Assembly: GCF_000024025.1 (NCBI RefSeq)
Contig: NC_013131.1
Coordinates: 7,068,001 to 7,132,000 of the forward strand
Direction of reading: 5' to 3'
DNA: 64,000 nt
Source: Catenulispora acidiphila DSM 44928
Lineage (GTDB): Bacteria > Actinomycetota > Actinomycetes > Streptomycetales > Catenulisporaceae
Notes under the pieces: generated by a model
Seen by the model: only the letters and a program-made list of their open reading frames with translations
Told to the model about the DNA's origin: nothing
Database searches by the model: none
Part shown: positions 57,319 to 64,000 of the stretch, in pieces
How the letters are laid out: each line of letters begins with the position of its first letter
Numbering within the stretch: the first letter of the stretch is position 1
Position numbers and translations under genes: made by a program

Positions 57319-58764
57319 TCACACCAAAGGGACCGGATCGTCCAATGCCCCTTCGCTGCGCCACCGCTTCATCTCCGCGGCGGCGGCGCGGTGCCGCTCG
57401 GCCTGGGCCCGTGCGCTGGAGTGGCGGTTCCACTCCTCGGCTTGCTCGCTCCCCGGGTGCGGCGCGCGCCCTGAACGCACCACAGCGCCGCCGCGTCCGG
57501 TCAACCGCGCCGCCCCGCGCCGCGCGGCCGCCGCCGCCTTGTCGTCGTGCACCGCCGCGATCATCGGCTCCGCGCTCCCGGCAGCCATCGACGCGCGCAC
57601 CTCCGGCATCATCCGCTCCAGCCCTCCGGCTCGCGTCAGCTCGACCGCCCACACCACCTCCGGCGCGGAGATCTCGGCCAGCCGCACATAGGCGCGCAGC
57701 CGCGTCTCCGGCTGCAAGTCGGGACCGGCGGCGGCGATCACCGAACGTACCCACGCGGCCTCTTCCTCAGGCGCCGCCTGGAGCATCTCCAGGAACGGCT
57801 CCTCCCCGCACAGCCGCAGCATCTCCCGCAGCCCGCGAAGCACCTCCTCCGGCTCGTCGCGCACCGCCTGGAACGCCAGCCGCCGCGCCGTCCCGCCGGC
57901 GAACTCGTGGACCTGCACCGCGCGGGTGACCTCGGGCTCGGTGTCGTGCTCGGCGACCAGCCGGGCCAGCACGCTGTCGGGGGTGAACGGGTTCTCCGCC
58001 AGCCGCATCCGCAGCGCGGTGTCCCCCAAAGATCCGAACGCGTGTCCCACCAACTCCCGGCACAGCGGAGCCTGCGAGGCCATGTCCAGGATCAGCGAAG
58101 CCTGCTCCCGTAAGGCTGAGAGCTCCGCTTCCGACGGTTGCTTGTGCATCGTCGCGCTGGACGCCAGGAACGCTCGGGCGGCCAGCGGCGGCGCGAGTGC
58201 CAGGACCACGTTCGCCGCGCGCCAACGCTGCCCGGACATGTCGGCTCCGGCGCCCTGCTCGGCCGGGGTGCGCCGGATGCCGCGGGCGATGACGCCGCGC
58301 CCCGAATCAGGCCTCGCCTTCACCAGCGCCGCCAGCGTGCCGCGCGCGGTGTCCACCTCGCGGACCATCCGGGCCCAGTACTGCGGTCCGGCGCTGTCGC
58401 CGCGCAGGATGGCTCGGGCCACGGCGTCGCCGACCGTCACGATCTCCGGTTCCATCACCAGCGTCACCGCCACCGCGGCCGGCTGGACGTGGCGCACGAT
58501 GTCCGCCGGGCGGATCGTGCCGAGCCGTGCTCCGACCAGCGCTACTTCCCGCAGGTAGGCGAACTCAGCGGCCGGGTTCGGGGTCTGACGGAAGGCGGCG
58601 ACGGCGCGTTCGTAGTCGTCGATCGTGGGGTGGGAGGGGACCGGCGGCGGCCTGAACGGCTGGGGCGCTCGGGGTGGCTGGTGTGGCTGGTATGACTGGT
58701 GTGTTGGGTGTGGTTCGTGCGGTTGCTGGCCCGGAGGGCGTCCCCGGTCGTCGACGCGGTTCAC
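57319..58764 (-). CDS. Unknown helical-repeat protein, VRASMA family member 2
   Basis: 481 residues, no recognised family. The N-terminal roughly 45 residues are Pro/His/Gln-rich; the rest is helical. It aligns over most of its length with the protein at 25784-27085: TIDDYERAVAAF versus SMEHYERALRHF, LGTIRPADIVRHVQPAAVAV, WRAANVVLALAP, LRMRLAENPFTPDSVLARLV, APEVVW and PEVRASMAAGSAEP near 380-395. GTG 58764 has GGAGGGAG upstream and overlaps the member 3 stop by 4 nt (GTGA), so the two are made together. Both end in a related AAAAEM..EGALD.P segment in members 1 and 2. Confidence 0.75.
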   Translation of the reverse strand: MNRVDDRGRPPGQQPHEPHPTHQSYQPHQPPRAPQPFRPPPVPSHPTIDDYERAVAAFRQTPNPAAEFAYLREVALVGARLGTIRPADIVRHVQPAAVAVTLVMEPEIVTVGDAVARAILRGDSAGPQYWARMVREVDTARGTLAALVKARPDSGRGVIARGIRRTPAEQGAGADMSGQRWRAANVVLALAPPLAARAFLASSATMHKQPSEAELSALREQASLILDMASQAPLCRELVGHAFGSLGDTALRMRLAENPFTPDSVLARLVAEHDTEPEVTRAVQVHEFAGGTARRLAFQAVRDEPEEVLRGLREMLRLCGEEPFLEMLQAAPEEEAAWVRSVIAAAGPDLQPETRLRAYVRLAEISAPEVVWAVELTRAGGLERMMPEVRASMAAGSAEPMIAAVHDDKAAAAARRGAARLTGRGGAVVRSGRAPHPGSEQAEEWNRHSSARAQAERHRAAAAEMKRWRSEGALDDPVPLV

Positions 58765-61007
58765 GGCTCTCCCTCCGCAGCCTCCCCGGCGCCCCCGCCG
58801 ACCGCCTGGACCAGATCGACGAGCTGCGCGTATTCCAGGGGACCGGCTTCCATCAGCCGGCGCACCATGATCCGCCACCGGTCCGGGCTGTTGTCAAGAT
58901 GCTGCCGTACCGCATTTTCCAGCGGCCAGCTCACCGGATCGTCCGGATGCGGGGCGCAGAGCTCGTCCGGATCTGGGACGGTCACCCCCGGAAGGTGCTG
59001 GTGTGCGACGCGTTCGGCGGCCGTGAGCAGCGGTTCGACGTCGCCGGCGGCCATCGAGGCGCGCACGGACGGGCTCACGTTCTCCGCCATGCCGGCTGCC
59101 ATGACCGCGACGTCCCAGACTGGTTCGGGTCCGGCTGCCTCAGCGAGGCGTCCGTAAAGCAGGGCGGAGGTGTCAGGGCCCAGGTACTTGCCGATCTTCT
59201 TGAGCAGGAAATGCAGCCGTTCGACGGTCGGTGCGGCGGCAGCGAGCTGGTAGACGCGGACGTCGCCCATGTTCTGCACGAAGTGCGTGAGCTGCTCCCA
59301 CGGAGTCCCCCACTTCTCCAACAGCTCGAGCGCGGCGTAGCGGATCGCGGGATCGGCGGCGCTGTGGAACATCGCCATGCGGGTGTCCTGGGGGTCGACG
59401 ATGTCGTGCAGCAGGCGCTGGAGTACCGCGGTCGGTGTCGCCGGGTTGGCGGCCAGCGCACGGCGGGCGTCGCGGCCGGCGTCGGGGGCGAACGCCCGAG
59501 CCACCAGCCCTGGAGGGAGCGGGGCGCTTTCGAGCAGGGCCAGTTCGACTTCGTTCAGCGCGCCGGGACCGTCGGACAGGAGCTCCCGCGCTACGTGCGG
59601 CCGCGCGAAGGACAGGAGCACGTTGGCGCTGGGGACGCCTTCGATCGCCTCGTCGATCTCGTCCTCGCCCGGCATCGCTTGCCGAGGGCCGAGGATCGCG
59701 GTGGAGTCGACGAGCTCTGCCACAGTGCCGGACGACACCAGCGAGCGGATCAGCAGGGCGGTCCACAGCGGCACGTCGTCGCCGATCCGCTTGTAGAGCA
59801 AGGTGCGCATCTCCTCGGCGAGGTCGGCGCGGCCTCGGGCGGCCGGCAGGATCTCGTCGCCGGTGCGCCATGCCAGGTCCAGGATGGCGCTGGCGGGGAC
59901 GGCGTGCTCGATGACGTCGGCGGCGGTCAGCGTGCCGAGAGACAGACCTCTGATGATCAGATCTCTGATGGGCTCGCCGAACTCGGGATCCTGCTCGAAG
60001 CGTCCCCAGCGGTCCCGCAGCCGGTTCACGGCCGCCGAGATGCCGCGCAGGGTCGCGACGTCGGGCGCGGCGGCGGTGTGCCAGGCGGTCGGCGGGTAGC
60101 TGGTGAGCAGCTGACGGCGGACGTCCGCGGGGATGTCCTCGCGCGCGGCTGCCTCGTCCAGTCCTGCGACTTGACCTAAGAACCGTCCCCGATCCCCTGC
60201 CACCGCCTCGTAATCGGCGGCGAGCGCCACCACCTCGTCCCAGTCCAGCCGCCACGACCGCGAGCCCGCACCGGGCCGGTCCCAGCGCTGCACCCAGACC
60301 TGATCGCGCCAGCCGGGCTGCGCGGCGGGGATCGGCCCGGGCAGCCCGAGGACGCGCGAGGCGGGCAGCGCCAGACTCAGATCGGCGGCGCCGGCCAGCA
60401 CGCGCAGCAGCTCGAACTCGGCATCGCCGGTATCGGTGTCGGCCAGATGCTCCGGCGAGAGCGGCAGCCCGGCGGTCCTGACGAAGGCGGCCAGCTTCGC
60501 ACGCAGATCCGGCGGCACGATCGGCTCCCCGCCGGGCCCGACCCGATCGCGCAGGATCGCCAGACGCACCCAGGCGATACCGCTCTGCTCCAACCGCCCG
60601 AACAGCGCACGATCGATGGCGGGCTCGGCACGACTCAGCAGCCTGCGACGCGCCGCATCATGACCGCGCACAGCGTCCTGATCACGCGGGACGCCCGGCT
60701 CGTCCTCGGCATAGCGGCTACGGAACAGGCTGTAGCGCACCGGCACCCGCGTCCGCGACGGCAACCGCAACTGCCACGCCAGCGTGTTCCGCGCAGCCGG
60801 CGGCCCATGCGTGATCACATGCTCGATCACCGGCTCCGGCAACCGAGGGCCCAACCGCGCGACCCCCGCAGTGAGTTCAGCGGCACTCAAAGCACCGAGA
60901 ATCAGCGACAGATCCCCGGCCCGCGCGACCTGGCTGAACTCCAGTACCCGCGCGACCGCCTCCGGCACCGCCGGCGGCACCGAGCCACCCTCGGCCGCGA
61001 TCCTCAT
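58761..61007 (-). CDS. Unknown large helical-repeat protein, VRASMA family member 3
   Basis: About 748 residues with this start. The N-terminal half (FSQVARAGDLSLILGALSAAELTAGVA and a long helical stretch) is unique. The C-terminal half matches members 1 and 2: LIIRGLSLGTLTAADVIEHAVPASAI, the leucine-rich-repeat-variant-like unit ARRALAANPATPTAVLQRLL, LAEAAGPEPVWDVAV and PSVRASMAAGDVEPLL near 645-660. No membrane segment or signal. ATG 61007 is chosen since the frame beyond enters the divergent DUF4265 promoter; ATG 61130 is possible. Translationally coupled to member 2. Confidence 0.72.
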   Translation of the reverse strand: MRIAAEGGSVPPAVPEAVARVLEFSQVARAGDLSLILGALSAAELTAGVARLGPRLPEPVIEHVITHGPPAARNTLAWQLRLPSRTRVPVRYSLFRSRYAEDEPGVPRDQDAVRGHDAARRRLLSRAEPAIDRALFGRLEQSGIAWVRLAILRDRVGPGGEPIVPPDLRAKLAAFVRTAGLPLSPEHLADTDTGDAEFELLRVLAGAADLSLALPASRVLGLPGPIPAAQPGWRDQVWVQRWDRPGAGSRSWRLDWDEVVALAADYEAVAGDRGRFLGQVAGLDEAAAREDIPADVRRQLLTSYPPTAWHTAAAPDVATLRGISAAVNRLRDRWGRFEQDPEFGEPIRDLIIRGLSLGTLTAADVIEHAVPASAILDLAWRTGDEILPAARGRADLAEEMRTLLYKRIGDDVPLWTALLIRSLVSSGTVAELVDSTAILGPRQAMPGEDEIDEAIEGVPSANVLLSFARPHVARELLSDGPGALNEVELALLESAPLPPGLVARAFAPDAGRDARRALAANPATPTAVLQRLLHDIVDPQDTRMAMFHSAADPAIRYAALELLEKWGTPWEQLTHFVQNMGDVRVYQLAAAAPTVERLHFLLKKIGKYLGPDTSALLYGRLAEAAGPEPVWDVAVMAAGMAENVSPSVRASMAAGDVEPLLTAAERVAHQHLPGVTVPDPDELCAPHPDDPVSWPLENAVRQHLDNSPDRWRIMVRRLMEAGPLEYAQLVDLVQAVGGGAGEAAEGEP

Positions 61008-61182
61008 CGCCCCCGCCCAGCCTCCCGCCTGCGAACACGCCTCGCCCGACCATGATGCCGCACCCAGCCCCCCAGAGCACCGACCCACCACCCGTTGCCC
61101 GCTGTCAGCGTCCTGTCCGGGCCCAAACATGCGGATCACGCGCTCGGGCGTGTTGCGCTGCTGCGCCTGCCATGATCCAGCC

Positions 61183-61689
61183 ATGACCACCGACGGCACC
61201 GCATCCGCCACGAGCTCCGACCAAGGCGGGAAGATCAAGGTCTGGTTCCGGTTCGTGCCGCGCGAAGGCTGGTTACCGCAAGACACTGAGGGCTTGTGGG
61301 CAGAAAGGCTCAGCGACGACACGGCTCGGATCGAGAATGTGCCCTTTTTGCAGAACGGTGTCGCGCAAGGCGACACCATCCGCTTCGCGACCGGCGACGA
61401 CGGCCTGTTTTGGGCGACAGACCGGGTGGAGGCATCAGGCGACTGCACGGTTCGCGTGATCTCGATTCCAGCCGGTCCGCTGGGACGGAGCGCTGCGGCG
61501 GTGCACGAACGGCTAAGCGTGTTCGGCCTGGGCGGTGAGGTATTCAGCGAGGACTTCCCGCTGGTGGCGTTCAATGTGCCCGCCGAATCCGACTTCGCCG
61601 GTATCAAGCGGCTCCTGGTCCAAGGTCAGGACGAGGGCTGGTGGCATTTCGAGGTGGCGTGCATGACCGATGCTTGGCAGACCGCCTAA
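61183..61689 (+). CDS. DUF4265 domain protein
   Basis: 168 residues matching DUF4265: IKVWFRFVPREGWLPQDTEGLWAE, NVPFLQNGVAQGDTIRFATG and AFNVPAESDFAGIKRLL..WWHFEVAC. Function unknown; the family is sometimes encoded near toxins or immunity genes. CATGAT ends 6 nt before ATG 61183 with no ribosome site. Divergent from VRASMA member 3, separated by about 175 bp without other clear features. Confidence 0.8.
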   Translation: MTTDGTASATSSDQGGKIKVWFRFVPREGWLPQDTEGLWAERLSDDTARIENVPFLQNGVAQGDTIRFATGDDGLFWATDRVEASGDCTVRVISIPAGPLGRSAAAVHERLSVFGLGGEVFSEDFPLVAFNVPAESDFAGIKRLLVQGQDEGWWHFEVACMTDAWQTA

Positions 61690-61750
61690 CTATGCACTCA
61701 ACCGCGGCCGTCCCGCTCGCCGCCACCGCGACCGCCGAACAGGCTTGCGT

Positions 61751-62893
61751 TCAGCTCGCCCCGCCGAGCACCGCCAGCGCCTGGTCGGCGATCTCGATCT
61801 CCTCGTCGGTCGGGACCACCAGGACTGCGGTCTCGGCCCAGTAGGGCGAGATGTAGCGTTCCTCCTTCGACTGCTGGGTGTTGCGCTTTGGGCTGACGGC
61901 GATGCCGAGGTGGTCGAGGCCTGCGACGGCGCCGGCGCGGATGGTGGGGGAGTTCTCGCCGACGCCGGCGGTGAAGACCAGGGCGTCGAGGCGGCCGAGG
62001 GCTGCTAGGTAGGCACCGATGTACTTGCGGATGCGGTAGCAGTAGGCGTCGAGGGCGAGTTGCGCTGCTTCGTCGCCGGTTGCGGCGGCGGTGTCGACGT
62101 CGCGGAGGTCGTTGCTGCCGGCCAGGGCTAGGAGGCCGCTCTCCTTGTTGAGCGTCTGGTCGATCTGCTCGGGGCTGCGGCCGGTTTGGCGGGCGATGTA
62201 GGCCGGGATGGCCGGGTCCAGGTCGCCGGAGCGGGTGCCCATGATCAGGCCTTCGAGGGGGGTCATGCCCATCGAGGTGTCAATGCTCTTACCCTCGCGG
62301 ATCGCGCAGACGCTCGCGCCGTTGCCCAGGTGCAGGACGATGACGTTCACCTCCTCCGGGCGCCGGCCCAGCATCGCCGCCGCGCGCCGCGACACGTACT
62401 GGTGCGACGTGCCGTGGAAGCCGTAGCGCCGCACGCCGAGGTCCGTGCGCCACGACTGCGGCACGGCGTAGGTGTGGGCAGCGGCGGGCAGCGTCTGGTG
62501 GAACGCCGTGTCGAACACCGCGACCTGCGGGGTGTCGGGGAACGCCGCGCGCGCCGCCTCGATCAGCGTCAGGTTCGCCGGGTTGTGCAGCGGCGCCAGG
62601 GGAATCAGCTCCCTGACGGCGTCGCAGACCTCGTCGTCGATGAGCGTCGGACCGCGGAACCGGTCGCCGCCGTGCACCACCCGATGCCCGACCGCGGCCA
62701 GCTGCGAGCGGTCCAGCGCGCCCTCCAGCTCGGCCAGCACCACCTTCATGCCCGCAGCGTGGTCGGCGACGGCGCCGGAAGACTCCCCGATCCGTTCTAT
62801 CGCCCCGACTGCCAACCGCGCACGGTCGTCCATATCGATCAGCTGGTACTTGATCGACGACGAGCCGGAGTTCAAGACGAGCACCTGGTTCAC
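61751..62893 (-). CDS. ackA: Acetate kinase
   Basis: 380 residues. Family motifs VLVLNSGSSSIKYQL at the start, HRVVHGGDRF, FDTAFHQTLP, RYGFHGTSHQYV, VIVLHLGNGASVCAI and FTAGVGENSPTIR are intact. Interconverts acetyl phosphate/ADP and acetate/ATP. GTG 62893 overlaps the pta stop by 4 nt (GTGA). Confidence 0.96.
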   Translation of the reverse strand: MNQVLVLNSGSSSIKYQLIDMDDRARLAVGAIERIGESSGAVADHAAGMKVVLAELEGALDRSQLAAVGHRVVHGGDRFRGPTLIDDEVCDAVRELIPLAPLHNPANLTLIEAARAAFPDTPQVAVFDTAFHQTLPAAAHTYAVPQSWRTDLGVRRYGFHGTSHQYVSRRAAAMLGRRPEEVNVIVLHLGNGASVCAIREGKSIDTSMGMTPLEGLIMGTRSGDLDPAIPAYIARQTGRSPEQIDQTLNKESGLLALAGSNDLRDVDTAAATGDEAAQLALDAYCYRIRKYIGAYLAALGRLDALVFTAGVGENSPTIRAGAVAGLDHLGIAVSPKRNTQQSKEERYISPYWAETAVLVVPTDEEIEIADQALAVLGGAS

Positions 62894-64000
62894 GGTCCGC
62901 TCACTTCTCCCGTCTTACCCGTCTCTCCCGTCTCGCCCTGTGCCTGCACCGCCGTGATCACGATCGTGTTCACGATGTCCTGCACCAGAGCCCCGCGCGA
63001 AAGGTCGTTCACCGGCTTGCGCAAACCCTGCAACACCGGCCCGACCGCAATCGCGCCGGCACTGCGCTGCACCGCCTTGTAGAGGTTGTTGCCGGTGTTC
63101 AGGTCCGGGACGATGAACACCGTCGCACGCCCCGCGACCGCACTCCCCGGCAGCTTGAGCGCCCCGACCTCGGGATCGGCGGCCGCGTCGTACTGGATCG
63201 GGCCCTCCAGCAACAGATCCGGATCCCGCGCGTGCGCCAGCTTCGCCGCCTCGCGAACCTTCTCGACGTCTTCTCCGGACCCTGATTCACCGCTGGAGTA
63301 CGACAGCATCGCCACCCGCGGCTGCACCCCGAAAGCCGCGGCGGTCCGTGCCGACGAGACCGCGACGTCCGCAAGCTGCTCGGCGTCCGGATCGGGGATG
63401 ACCGCGCAGTCGCCGTAAACCAGAACCCTGTCAGCCAGCAGCATGAAGAACACGCTCGACACCACCGAGACCCCGGGCACCGTGCGAATGATCTCGAACG
63501 CCGGCCGAATGGTGTGCGCCGTCGTGTGCACCGCCCCCGACACCATGCCGTCGGCACGCCCGGTGTGGACCATCATCGTCCCGAAATAGGAGACGTCCTG
63601 AACGATGTCGCGCGCCTTGTCCAGCGTCATGCCCTTGCGCTCGCGCAGCCGCGTGTATTCGTGGGCGAATTCCTCGACCAGTACCTCATCGGTCGGGCTG
63701 ACGATCCGCACTCCGGCGAGGTCCAAGCCCAAGGCGTTGGCACGCGCCCGAACCTTCTCCTCCTCGCCGAGCACCAGCAGATCGGCGGCGCCGCGTCGCG
63801 CCACGATGTCGGCGGCGCGCAGAATCCGGTCGTCGCCGCCCTCCGGCAACACGATACGCCGACGCTGCGAACGAGCCCGTTCCAACAGCTGCGCCTGGAA
63901 CATCAGCGGCGTGACCGCCACCGACCGCGTCACGTTCAGCCGGTTCAGCAGCACCGAGGTGTCCACGCCCCGAGCGAAAGCGCCAAGCGCGGTCTCGACC
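62890..64000 (-). CDS. pta: Phosphate acetyltransferase, C-terminal part (truncated by window edge)
   Basis: The frame is open through base 64000, so the visible 370 codons are the C-terminal part of a longer protein; actinobacterial Pta usually carries N-terminal CobB- and DRTGG-like domains that would lie outside. Visible motifs: RIVLPEGGDDRILRAADIV, VSGAVHTTAHTIRPAFEII, VYGDCAVIPDPDAEQLADVA, AMLSYSSGESG and IVPDLNTGNNLYKAVQR. The C-terminus ends in a short QGETGETGKTGE repeat before the overlap with ackA. The apparent ATG/GTG near 63966 is internal. Makes acetyl-CoA from acetyl phosphate. Confidence 0.95.
   Translation of the reverse strand, partial: VETALGAFARGVDTSVLLNRLNVTRSVAVTPLMFQAQLLERARSQRRRIVLPEGGDDRILRAADIVARRGAADLLVLGEEEKVRARANALGLDLAGVRIVSPTDEVLVEEFAHEYTRLRERKGMTLDKARDIVQDVSYFGTMMVHTGRADGMVSGAVHTTAHTIRPAFEIIRTVPGVSVVSSVFFMLLADRVLVYGDCAVIPDPDAEQLADVAVSSARTAAAFGVQPRVAMLSYSSGESGSGEDVEKVREAAKLAHARDPDLLLEGPIQYDAAADPEVGALKLPGSAVAGRATVFIVPDLNTGNNLYKAVQRSAGAIAVGPVLQGLRKPVNDLSRGALVQDIVNTIVITAVQAQGETGETGKTGEVSGP
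62894..62945 (-). repeat. Coding simple repeat in pta tail
   Basis: Plus-strand units TCTCCCGTCT/TTACCCGTC in tandem encode the GETGETGKTGE tail of Pta immediately before its coupled junction with ackA. Confidence 0.65.

Noticed and set aside
58765-58878. Earlier start for VRASMA member 2 at 58878
   Set aside because: It would overlap member 3 by over 110 nt; GTG 58764 has a strong GGAGGGAG and a GTGA junction.
61008-61607. Earlier start for VRASMA member 3
   Set aside because: The extension is antisense to the DUF4265 gene and lacks protein-like composition; only ATG 61130 remains a possible alternative.

Overview
The window is high-GC, densely coded DNA from an actinobacterium. The evidence is the strong third-position GC bias, frequent GTG starts, GTGA/ATGA start-stop overlaps, and lineage-typical families: a DUF1707 protein, a deazaflavin-type nitroreductase, an NnaR-like HemD/winged-helix regulator, NasA/NirBD, a bkd cluster beside an Lrp/AsnC gene, and a TetR-controlled paa block. 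A filamentous, Streptomyces- or Catenulispora-like organism fits, but the genus cannot be fixed from sequence reading alone. No rRNA, tRNA, CRISPR array, prophage or complete insertion sequence was found.

Layout. 1-2.95 kb: edge-truncated ECF sigma factor, RIO-like kinase, a P-loop protein, and PyrE behind a heptamer repeat. 2.95-8 kb: a flavin electron-transfer set (ApbE, FMN-binding protein, ferric-reductase-like membrane protein) divergent from a response regulator and histidine kinase. 8-17 kb: orphan ABC ATPase, citrate synthase, two small genes, AtuA-like protein, aldo/keto reductase, and an ABC-2 exporter ending at a strong hairpin. 17-22.6 kb: large secreted phosphoesterase, DUF1707 protein, DUF4291 protein, deazaflavin oxidoreductase, gluconokinase. 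22.6-27.1 kb: a tightly coupled operon of an unknown helical protein, an ABC-2 ATPase and permease, and an EEP hydrolase. 27.1-30.5 kb: GlxA-type regulator, MFS transporter, cyclase-fold protein. 30.5-35.1 kb: branched-chain 2-oxoacid dehydrogenase genes E1a-E1b-E2 divergent from BkdR. 35-44.4 kb: nitrate assimilation (NarK, NirD, NirB, FAD oxidoreductase, NasA, divergent NnaR-like regulator). 44.4-54.2 kb: APH(3')-like kinase, phenylacetate genes (PaaR-like TetR, PaaK, thiolase, PaaH, PaaN, crotonase), CPT-like kinase, GNAT. 54.2-64 kb: P450, nucleotidyltransferase, methyltransferase, two more members of the unknown helical family, DUF4265 protein, AckA, and edge-truncated Pta.

The most novel content is a three-member family of helical proteins (25784-27085, 57319-58764, 58761-61007). 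They share a VRASMA-centred C-terminal signature. One copy heads an ABC transporter/EEP operon, and the other two are translationally coupled and lie upstream of a methyltransferase gene. Other notable signals are: an apparent leaderless promoter signature (TANNNT-like hexamer 6-7 nt before the start) at many genes; an identical 12-mer in front of two small regulatory or membrane genes; simple-sequence repeats at the ends of genes that are translationally coupled to the next; in-frame minisatellites inside two enzymes; two G-quadruplex-prone tracts directly after stop codons; and a good GlnR-type box before nirB.

No gene-free stretch exceeds about 240 bases. Alternative starts are noted where the choice is uncertain. 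All functional calls are by motif recognition without database search.
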